In this document: piece after piece, positions 47,652-56,484 of the stretch
How the letters are laid out: each line of letters begins with the position of its first letter
Numbering within the stretch: the first letter of the stretch is position 1
NCBI RefSeq assembly: GCF_030272615.1
Contig: NC_081415.1
Coordinates: forward strand, 422,619,757 to 422,683,756
Source: Cryptomeria japonica
Taxonomy: Eukaryota; Streptophyta; Pinopsida; Cupressales; Cupressaceae
Length of the DNA: 64,000 nucleotides
Direction of reading: 5' to 3'
Notes under the pieces: model-generated
What the model was told of the DNA's origin: nothing
Databases searched by the model: none
What the model saw: the letters and a program-made list of their open reading frames with translations, nothing else
Translations under genes and position numbers: made by a program

Positions 47652-48140
47652 ATGATCCAAAAAGAAAAAGAAAAATACAAAACGCCAAAAAGGCCCACAA
47701 AGAAAGAAGAAAAGTCAAAAGTTATATGGGTTCCTAAGGCACTTGTACAAGCAATGCACTCTAAGGAACTACAAAAGCATGAAAAATTAAAAACCATGTG
47801 GATCCCTAAGCGGCCGCTTGAAGCACAACAGTCTAAAGAAAAATCAAAATTGGCATCCAAAATTGTTGTTCCTCCATCCAAACCTTCCAAGTCTATTCCT
47901 CTATCACCTCCTTCATCCATTTTGGGTTCTTATGCCCTAAAATCTGTAACCATTCCTTCATCCAAATCTCAGAATCTGAGATTCACTTCTCTTCCATATG
48001 TCCACCATCCCTCAAGGTGTGTGCCAATGTTGATCTTTCCAACATTTCCATTTAGCCATACACAATTCTTCCAACATCCCATCCATTATCCAATACCTCT
48101 TTTTCACCCTTTCATCCCTCTTATCCAATCCTTTGCATAA
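47652..48140 (+). CDS. Lys-rich ORF with repeated W-[VI]-P-K motif (162 aa)
   Basis: It follows the previous frame by 21 bp. The first half is strongly basic (KEKEKYKTPKRPTKKEEK), with KVIWVPKALVQAMHSKE and KTMWIPKRPLEAQQSKE forming two imperfect ~33-residue repeats. The second half is Pro/Ser/His-rich. No family recognised. It is probably the continuation of the low-complexity protein upstream. Confidence 0.35.
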   Translation: MIQKEKEKYKTPKRPTKKEEKSKVIWVPKALVQAMHSKELQKHEKLKTMWIPKRPLEAQQSKEKSKLASKIVVPPSKPSKSIPLSPPSSILGSYALKSVTIPSSKSQNLRFTSLPYVHHPSRCVPMLIFPTFPFSHTQFFQHPIHYPIPLFHPFIPLIQSFA

Positions 48141-50693
48141 AACATTGCCCTAGTTTCATTTCATTATCCTGCCAAAATCTTTGAGCATACCTTCATAGCC
48201 ATGGTCTATTGCAACTCCTATTCTAAGGGTACCATCCAAAGAAGCGAGACATTGGGGTCCTTCTTCCATCCCCTATCATGCCTCCATTATCTTCCAAAAG
48301 AAAAAAAAATGATGAAAAAGTGAAAAAAAAAAGGAAAAAAAAGTAAAGAGAAATAAATTCATCCTTGTGTGAAAACCACTTCTTGTGGTGCCTTGGGTAA
48401 GTACCATGATGAAAACCTGACAAACAGGCGTCATGCGTAATCCATTATCCTTTTTCACTTTACACTGGGGGCAAGTTCCATCCATGTACATCCGTCTATT
48501 ATCCTTCTTCCTCCATTATCCTTCATCCTCCATTATTCCTCATTCGCTCTATCTACATTCATATCCCTTTTCCACCTTTGATCTTGACAAGGTTAAGGAT
48601 CTTTACAGGTTTTGTATGTCCTATATATTGCACTTGATCCAAACCCTTTAGCTCCTATCCATTGCTCGCTTACATCCTTCATTACCACCTTTGATCTTGC
48701 TTATCCTATTCGCCTCCTATCCAGATCTATTCCTTGATCTTGATCAACACTATGGACAAAATGCAAAAACATGCTCTCCATAAACCTCTTGACATGGCCA
48801 CTTCTTTGGACCATATGGCATCGTTACACTATATCCTTGCTTCGCTGTGCTATATCCTTGCTTTACATTGCTAAAATCCTTGATTAACATTGCTAAAATC
48901 CTTGGTTTACATTGCTATATCTGGACCCTGTGCTTGGATTAATATTGTGAGATAGTCCTTGAAAGCATCCACCATCATTCGCTTATCCATTCATGTACTC
49001 AAAATCCCTTTTGGCTTGCTAGACACTAGGGGCAAACATTAAAAAATCATAAAAATCATAAAAAGTCCTGAACAAAAATTCTAAAAATCATAAAATGTCC
49101 TGAAAAAATCCTAAAAATCAGAAAAAGTCCTGGAAAAAATCCTAAAAATCAGAAAAAGTCCTAAAAAAAAAAAAAAGAAAAAAGAGAGAGAGAAAATGCC
49201 CTGGTGAAAACCTAGTAAACAATCACCTTGGTAAAAAAATATACGCATCTCTGCCAAGCAGGTGAAAACCTGGCAAACAGGCGCCTCTTGTACTCAAGCG
49301 CTCCATCTATCAACGCAACATTGGCATTCCCACTTTCATGCATCTTTGCTTTCGCTTGTACATATTTTTTGGTCACTTTCATGACATCCTGGTTCGTTGG
49401 AACCCTCATGGCTTGAAACCGATCATTGTCCTAGTCTTAGGTTAATCGACAAGAGCACATTACATGTCCTAAGCAGTGTCAACCAAGTCAATCTTACATT
49501 AGTGAAACCTGGTCGTCCACTCCGAGTTAGTTACCTGTCACTTGACTACTGAAGAGTTTTATCACTGAGTTAACAAGCAAAACAACATAATGGAAAACAA
49601 TCACTAAACAATTTGAGCTATGCATGAAAATTTTCTTTGTGTTGTCTTTTATATTGGTTTTCAATTATTATCCCTCTGAGTAACTCAAGGAAGTCTATCT
49701 TGACTAAGAGGAGCAAGGATTGGGGGTATAATATTTTCTTTGTTTTCTGCTTGTAGGAATGATTCCAACGATCTGGAAACATCTAAATTAGTTGGGTGTC
49801 TGTGATAAGAACCTTCACATCAAGGTGAAATCGCCTCACATACCTCGACTCCACTTATTTGAATGCTACAGGGAGGTTCCATATTATTTCTTTACATGTT
49901 TTGAGGGAATTTCTTCATTGTGCAATTCGCGTCCATGCATAATCTGTCCAAGGATATGAATGAGAAAAAAGGGTCATTGCGGACAAGATAATTAATATTG
50001 CACATGAAAAGCAAGGAACTCTAATCTGCCTGTTGTGGTTGTAAAGTGCTCAATGATGAAAATTAAGCTTTTCAAATCTAGTGACTAGGTTTTGGTTGCA
50101 TCTCATTTTGCATCTCATCTTACATTTCATCCTGCATTTTGTGAATTTAGAGTGATTTCGGTACAGTAACAATGATATCCTTATTTTTTGAATGAGTGCT
50201 GGAAGCTTCATCATTTTTTTTAGCTAAGTGGTCTCTTTTCTTCATTTCTTCGATCGAGTACTTATGTTTTGAGATGTTAGCTGCATACATGAGCATCTTA
50301 TATAGATTCATACATTCACTATCATTCATTTGCATTCATCTTATTTCATTGAAAAATAAAAAAATTGCATTACTAGACACTCATTTTCATTCATTTTATT
50401 TGCATATGAAAAGAAACAAAAATAGACATCCATATTCATTTGCATTCATACATTCATGCTGAAAAGAAATGCATACATATAGAATAAAGCATATAAAGAC
50501 ATCTCATAAACGAATCAACACAAGTACGATGAAGTCCAATCAGATCTCGTATATATATATATATAAAATGTCAAGTCTAAGGTACAAAATGATGTCGAAT
50601 GACATATACAAACTCCCATCAGATCAAGAATCGTATAGGCTACAAAAAATGGGTGTGTCTATAAAAAATATCCAAGCTACAACAAGAAATAAT
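48141..50693. other. Element B non-coding middle with short repeats
   Basis: Positions 49043-49174 carry four or five imperfect units of about 30 bp (AAAAATCATAAAAAGTCCTG type). The phrase GAAAACCTG.CAAACAGGCG occurs at 48410 and 49263 with a weaker copy at 49206. Positions 48820-48920 repeat CCTTG.TTACATTGCTA. Positions 50300-50470 repeat CATTCATTTGCATTCAT. The last part would be the 3' flank of the antisense PMD gene. No gene recognised. Confidence 0.5.
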
Positions 50694-53074
50694 CTAACTA
50701 GCACCCTCTCCCTCATTACCTGGTGGAGGAGGAGGAGCCTGATGCTTGAGATCCTGTCGAGACGCCCAAGCTCCCTCTGACCGTGCCATATACTGTGAGT
50801 AGGGTATCACCTGCTGAGCAACAGAAACTATGACACTATATGCGGCCACGTAATAAGCTGCCCTACTACTATGGTGGAGGACCTCCTGTCGCAGGGGCTC
50901 TATCTTTGCTCTCATCTCTACTCTCAGCGTTACGATCTGGCGATCACGCTCGGTCCTCACCTCGGCAAGCTGGCGATCCCGCTCGACCCTCACCTCGGCC
51001 AGCTGTCGGTCCTGCTCCGCCAGTTGAGTCTGAGCCACTATCAACTGTGACTACAGCTCTGCAAGACGTGCCCTCATCGACCGTCCAACATCTGTCCCCT
51101 GCTCTCTCGTAGGCTCGTCGCCTCCACCTCCACCCTGCTCATCTCTCCACTGTCGAACCTGTCTCGGAGTTGCTCGCTCCTCCTCAGTCCCACCCAATCT
51201 CACTCCTACTCCTCCTAGGGATCCACCTCCACCCCGCTGTTGTCCACCCTCAACTGGCACCCTATTGCTGCTAGCACCAAGATCACCACCTATCCACCTC
51301 GGAGCCTCGGCTGTCTGTGGCCCTGTCCCTGTCCCTGTGTTGGTGCGGGGGCATCATCCTCAACATCCTCAATACGAGGAGCTTGCTCACCCGGATCTAT
51401 GAATCGCGGGAATGGATGCTGCTGAAAATAATCTCTATACTGGGGCAATACCCCCGCATTTGCTACATCATCCATGTAATCCCACCTCAAGCGGTGTAAA
51501 CCAGTTAGCTCTTGCATCGCCAAAGCATAAGACAACCATGGAGATCATCCCTGTCTCTCCTCATCTGCATACCAAGCATAAGCTGTGTACTCCTGCGAGA
51601 TCCCCTGAGGCCGGCCATACTGCCTCATCACTCGAGAAACGACGAATCGCTCCATAATAGTCTGGGATCTCTCAATCAGTGGGCGTGTAACAAACAGGTC
51701 CCTGCAGACTAGCCGCCAGTCATCCCACGGCTCCAAGCCTCTGTACTGTCTCCATACAATGGCTATCAGGTCATTGAGCTGCCGTCTCCAAATATCTATC
51801 TTGCCCAGATGGGGCTGTGTAATATATATGGCATACCTATATATAATTGGCTACCCGAGCTCTCTTCTGTCATCTACTATGGGCTGACAAACGGGAAGGT
51901 ACTCCCAAGCCTACACCTGCAAAATATATACACCAACGACCATGCTCCACCCATCTCTGTACATGATCTCATGCATCTCTTGATACATGTGGGCCAATAA
52001 ACACGAACCCCAGCCAAGTCTCTGAGGGGTCTTTATCAACCTCTCTAGCATCCGACACCATCCGCACTGGAAGCCCTGTTGGCCTCTGTCTGGCATCAGA
52101 AAACAGCCTATGAACCCTACTAGAACGCATGCCAGAGGATGCTCCTCACTGTACCTACTCATAAGTATGTCCCAACTCATGGAATGAGTCAAAATGTCAG
52201 GATCACTAAAGACATGCCTCACTGCCTGTAATCCTGGAAGGTGCCCTGCATCATAATCCACCTTATCCCCAGCAAAAGGGATACAGAGGATCCTATATAC
52301 ATCCTCGGAAGTGATAGTCAACTCCCCCATCGACAGATGAAACGTGTTATGCTCTGAATGAAAATGCTCAACCAATGTCGTGAGCATTCCGTGGTTCACA
52401 CAGATATCAGGTAATCTCAATAAATGAATCAAGCTGCACAAGTCAATATGAGCCTGTTCAACCTCAAATAAATGTCGAACTAATGCCATAGTAGGAGGAT
52501 AAACGCATCTAAACAACACAGGAGGTAATCGAACCTGCAAAAACCCAACAACGAAGCATCAGAAAACATTCCACATGAGCCTACAAGAGAAGCAAAACAT
52601 CACGTGAATCCAACTAAGTCAAATGCAAAATCAAATTTTCACATTTAGACCTTCAAAAATGCTCATTGTCTCTCAAACAACAAAACACAGAGAAGCAGAA
52701 CCTCGTACAAGCCAAGATTAGCTCTCGCACGACAAAACAACCCCAAACAACATACTATTGGATTTCACACGACAAAATGGTCTTTTTATAGCCCTGTCGT
52801 ACGATACAAGGGTGCATCCCAAACGACAAATCTAATGGGTTTAAACGACAAAAGAAATTTTGCTAGTTACTCGTACGAGACAGAATCCTATCTCGCACGA
52901 TAAACCATGATGCTCGACCCCAAACATGTGAAAAAGTTGCAAAATGAACAAAAAAATTCAGAATTGAAAACATAAACAGGCTTAAGATTGATCACTTACC
53001 TCTGGCTCATAGTTTCGGGGTCGATTATGTCTTCTCTGGCGCTCGAATTGATGCTGACGAGTAGGAACCACCAT
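50694..53074 (-). pseudogene. Plant mobile domain (PMD) gene copy B, antisense in element B
   Basis: Exon 1 is 53074-53000 (25 codons, donor GTAAGT). A 465-bp intron (52999-52535) ends at TTTTTGCAG. Exon 2 starts at 52534. It shows the PMD pattern: HLFEVEQAHIDLCSLIHLLR, HSEHNTFHLSMGE.TIT, EDVYRILCIPFAGD, GFIGCFLMPD, QGFQCGWCRMLERL, then ITQPHLGKIDIWRRQL and LEPWDDWRLVCRDLF. The C-terminus is a Gly-rich linker and a coiled coil with three near-identical 11-residue units starting DRQLAEVR or DRQIVTLR. In-frame stops near 51910, 51850 and 51545 each fit one G-to-A or C-to-T change, so the copy is recently disabled. Known PMD proteins act in nuclear silencing or genome stability, and PMD domains also occur in MULE and Gypsy elements. 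Confidence 0.8.
52680..52910. repeat. TCGTACGA-type array inside intron of PMD copy B
   Basis: About nine copies (CTCGTACAAG, CTCGCACGAC, TGTCGTACGATA, AAACGACAAA, CTCGTACGAG, CTCGCACGAT) occur within the 465-bp intron. They match the leader arrays at 42345 and 43820. The intron of PMD copies Z and A carries a different motif (GCGCTAA) in the same place. Confidence 0.75.
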
Positions 53075-53640
53075 TTTCTTTGCATAAGGCTTTTTGAATT
53101 TTCAAACTTGGAGGGTTAAAATGTTTTGACAATGACACTTTCATCCCATATATAGCTAAAAACCTAATTTTTCAACTTGCTCTGATGGACACAAAAATTG
53201 TACCCTTAGCTAATTTGATCGTTCTGATTCCATTTTCGGGATCAAAATCAAAATTCGAGATCATTTTGCTAGTCAATTTCAAATTTGGACCACTTAGCGC
53301 TTTTATTAACTGCTCTTTCTTTAACTTGGCGCTCAATTTCTCGTTAATCAACGCTGAATCTCAATTTAATTTCTACAAATCAACTTTGTGCTCACTTTTC
53401 TAATCACGCTTAAATTTCAAAAATTCCTCTGAATCAATTTGTGCTCAAACAACTTATCATCGCTCAAAATTGCCTATCATCATGTACCCTCACTACCTTA
53501 ATTTTGATTTCGCTCCCAAGGGGGCATACTCGTGACCTTATGACCTTACATCTTCAAATGTCGAGAAAATTTTCAAATCTTCATCGAAAGTGAGCAAAAA
53601 TCTTTTTCAACTAAAGAAAATCAATCAAATAAGACCTCAT
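53075..53640. other. Upstream region of antisense PMD gene B
   Basis: This would hold the promoter on the minus strand. Positions 53290-53470 contain scattered GCGCTT, GTGCTC and ATCGCTC motifs like those at 120-500. No gene recognised; an open + strand frame here has no features. Confidence 0.4.
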
Positions 53641-53650
53641 CACTGGGGGC

Positions 53651-54180
53651 ATCTCAACTTCATCGCTTTATATCAAGTTGAGATTTCTCAATCATCTGAA
53701 TCAAATCAATCGCTAGGGGCATATCAGTTTCATCGCTTCAAATCAAGCTGATATTTGTCTTCATCTGAATCAATCTCTTAACGTTAATCAGTTTCATCGC
53801 TTTTCATCAAGCTGATTATTCGTTTAAACTCAATCAAGGGTTTAAAGAGTTTCTTTGATCACACTCAATCTAAGCAGGTGTTCAGTATTCGTTGCTTTGG
53901 ATCAAGCTGGACAGTTTATCCTCATCGTATCTTGATCAATCAAGTTCAAGATCGATTTTTATCATCACTCACTGTGTCTAGATCAATCAAGTTCTAGATC
54001 AGTAAGATTTGCTTCTTGATCAATCAAGTTCAAGTTTGATATCTTTGTTTTCTATTATTCCTAAGTTCGATCAAGTTCAGGAATGGTATCGCTTTAATCA
54101 GACTTCATTCAGCTTCGTCGCTTCGAATCAAGCTAAACACCTCACTTTTCATCTAGTTCGTGATCAATCAAGTTCAGAAC
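53651..54180 (+). repeat. Array of small hairpins with constant loop and changing stems
   Basis: Class 1: ATCTCAACTT/AAGTTGAGAT (53651-53684), ATATCAGTTT/AAGCTGATAT (53721-53754) and TAATCAGTTT/AAGCTGATTA (53785-53818) each enclose a 14-nt loop of the form CATCGCTT....ATC. A weaker one follows (TGTTCAG/CTGGACA, near 53879-53914) and a partial one near 54109. Class 2: TCTTGA...TCAAGA and TCTAGA...TCTAGA around the constant TCAATCAAGT (53935-54035). Loops stay constant while stems change on both sides together. Function unknown. Confidence 0.8.
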
Positions 54181-54204
54181 TGGCATCTCCTAGACATCAA
54201 CTAT

Positions 54205-54251
54205 TCTTTGAACCAACGTGCTGCTCGCACATTAATTCAAAGAGGGGAAAA
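54205..54251 (+). promoter_or_regulatory. Terminal hairpin plus polypurine tract of element B
   Basis: TCTTTGAA (54205-54212) pairs with TTCAAAGA (54236-54243), and GTGC (54218-54221) with GCAC (54227-54230). The tract AAAGAGGGGAAAA runs directly into the LTR start TGTAATACC at 54252. Layout matches 1965-2009 and 5384-5428. Confidence 0.8.
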
Positions 54252-55071
54252 TGTAATACCCTAAAAATAGTCATCTAAACCATGGGCCCCTAATCTCGAC
54301 AACATCACCAAGGTCCTAACCAAAGGCAATTAAATAAATCTTGAGCACAAATCTTCAAAAATGGAAATAAATAAAAAAGGAATTAATTGACCAAAAAAGA
54401 ATTAAAAATTTGAGAAAAGAAATCAATTGGAGATAATCTTGAAAAACAAATTAAAAATTGATAAATAATCTCAAAGAAAGCAATTAAAACAATTAAATAT
54501 TAAAATTGAATGAAATAGAGAATAAATCAGTTTTCTCTGATTTTATCTTAATTTTAGTTCAATTTCCTTTAAAACTGAGGAAAGCATCCAATCACATCAA
54601 TTCAACTGGATTGTGCTTCCTCTTGAAAAATCTTGACCACTCATCATCATTTGATCTCAGCCTTTGGTTTCTTTCTGAATTTTCTATAAATTCAAGTTGT
54701 CATCTCTCATTCAAAAAATCCTAGATAATATATTGTTATTATACTGTTTTTGCTCTAGGTTTATTGAGAATATTGCATACATATTTAGATCATTTATCTC
54801 ATTTATTGCTTAAATCTTGTTAGATTAATCTTGCATCCATCTAGCTAATATCATGCTCATATAGATTAAATCCTTCGTCTTGGTGTCGTCTAGTCACTGG
54901 TATTGCTTATAATCTGAGAGCAATCTTATACTCGCATCTTTTATAAGGCAATGGGTCGATTTGTTATGGTTTTCATATTCATGCTTATATCTGTCTAACC
55001 ATACATGTAATGACTTAATTGAAGTGTTGTGTATTGCAGATACAGATACAGGTCCACTTTTCACACACACA
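54252..55071 (+). mobile_element. Element B 3' LTR
   Basis: It aligns end to end with 41437-42248, apart from a small AATTAAAAC insertion near 54484 and scattered substitutions. The 5 bases after it are GGTGG, not the CCAAA that precedes the 5' LTR. Confidence 0.95.
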
Positions 55072-55590
55072 GGTGGTTTTAGCGAATGTTTTTGTAATAC
55101 CATTTGATGGTTTCATGTATTGAATCTCCTATATATGAGGTGTGTCAAATGGAGGTTGTGTGTAAGATTATTGTAGCTATTGTGTTACCTCTGAATCTCT
55201 AGTTGGTGATACTCATCTAAAAATCTTGCCCTGCAAGTATATTGTAATATGTTATTGATTTCTGAATAATATATTGGGCAGCTTTTGGAGTGTGGGGTTT
55301 TTCTACCAAAAGGGTTTTCCCCACGTAAATTAGTGTGTTGTGGTATGTATGGTATTTATGTTTATTTCTATGAAGTTTTTATGATCATTGTAAGGATTTG
55401 TAAAACTTTTTGCATTACCCTTGTCTCAAGGTTAGTGTACGAAGTTGTACCGCTACTTAACTTCCTTACAATAGTAGGATGTTATTTCACTACCTACCTC
55501 TCCCTCTCTTTCCTCCTAGTTCTCTTTCTCATCTACTATTTTTACCAAGCTACATTTCCCTTCTTCCCTCATGCCTAGTCTCTCTTTCCC
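55072..55590 (+). repeat. 519-bp duplicate of 40915-41433
   Basis: Both copies are 519 bp with no indels and only about five visible substitutions. They contain the last 399 bp of the Copia 3' LTR and the 120 bp after it. One copy ends just before element B, the other starts exactly at its right LTR end. Confidence 0.95.
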
Positions 55591-56210
55591 TCTCTAACTC
55601 TCCCTAGATCCCTTAATCCCTCTCTCCAATATTCTCTCTCTAGATCTCTCTGTGGGTTCCTTTTCTACTCTTATTTGAGTGCACATGTATCTTTCTCTCT
55701 GTCTATGGACCTAACTCTGGATCTCTATATATCTCTTACAAACCCCTCTTTATCCCAACCTATATCTCTTTTTACATCTCTCTAGTTCTCCCTCCCTAAC
55801 TATTATCTCTACATATATTCTCAAGCATCCTCCCTCTCCTTAGTTCTCTAACATATTATATATATTCTTTTAACCTCTTAGACATGCACCTATATATATC
55901 TCAACATGTATCTATAAGATTAGATATATAAGATGTCATTTCGATCTAGTTTAATAAATAGTTTAAGTCATTCCTCATGTTTTGTACTATACAAGTCACA
56001 TTGACTACTATTTATACCTATGTACTCACTACCCACTTCTCCCTGATTTTTAACTTATAAATTAGATATGTTTATCTCCCTCTAGATTTATATCTCCATC
56101 TCTCTTAATAAGACCTCTATTTCTCTTTGTAGTCAAGGTAAGGTCTCTCTTTCCCTATCTAGGGCCTCTTGAGCTCCCTCGCTCTCCCTAGGTCTCAATG
56201 TAATAAGTTC
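55471..56210. repeat. Pyrimidine-rich (CT) low-complexity tract
   Basis: About 740 bp with strong C+T bias on the + strand, made of CTCTC, TCTCCC and CTAGATCTCT phrases. It lies between the Copia-derived flank and the transposase relic. No gene. Its first 120 bp also occur at 41314-41433. Confidence 0.7.
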
Positions 56211-56484
56211 TCTTAACCGAGCTCTATATATGACAATTTAATGGAATCTACATGTGGTGAAATAATTTAGTTAATTTTCTTCACAATAAATAAGTCATGC
56301 ACTTAGATCTCTCTTATTCTCATCTCTAGAAACTTTAAATCCCTCTCTATATGTGCTAGATCTAAGTTATTGTCTTCTATACCTAGATATAGTTACTCTC
56401 GTAAATTTAAATACATGTTGACTTGATTGTAATTAAATTTTGTAAATATTATTGTCTTTTAAACATATATATACATGCATAAAT

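Larger units (their letters stand above)
41437..55071 (+). mobile_element. Element B: 13.6-kb non-autonomous Gypsy-like LTR retrotransposon
   Basis: Two LTRs (41437-42248, 812 bp; 54252-55071, 820 bp) differ by only a few percent. A primer-binding site follows the first and a polypurine tract precedes the second, so the element runs on the + strand. Inside are a long leader with short palindrome arrays, a reverse-oriented older LTR fragment, a gag region (45868-46412), two low-complexity open frames (46425-48140), repeats, an antisense plant mobile domain gene (53074-50694), and a hairpin array. No protease, reverse transcriptase, RNase H or integrase was found, so it would depend on another element's enzymes. 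It is flanked by a 519-bp direct repeat (40915-41433 and 55072-55590), not by a 5-bp target duplication. Confidence 0.85.

Noticed and set aside
41437-55071. Hidden pol genes in element B.
   Set aside because: All frames were read for protease D-S/T-G, YADD-type RT, RNase H and D-D-E integrase signatures; none was found, and the large open frames are low-complexity or PMD.
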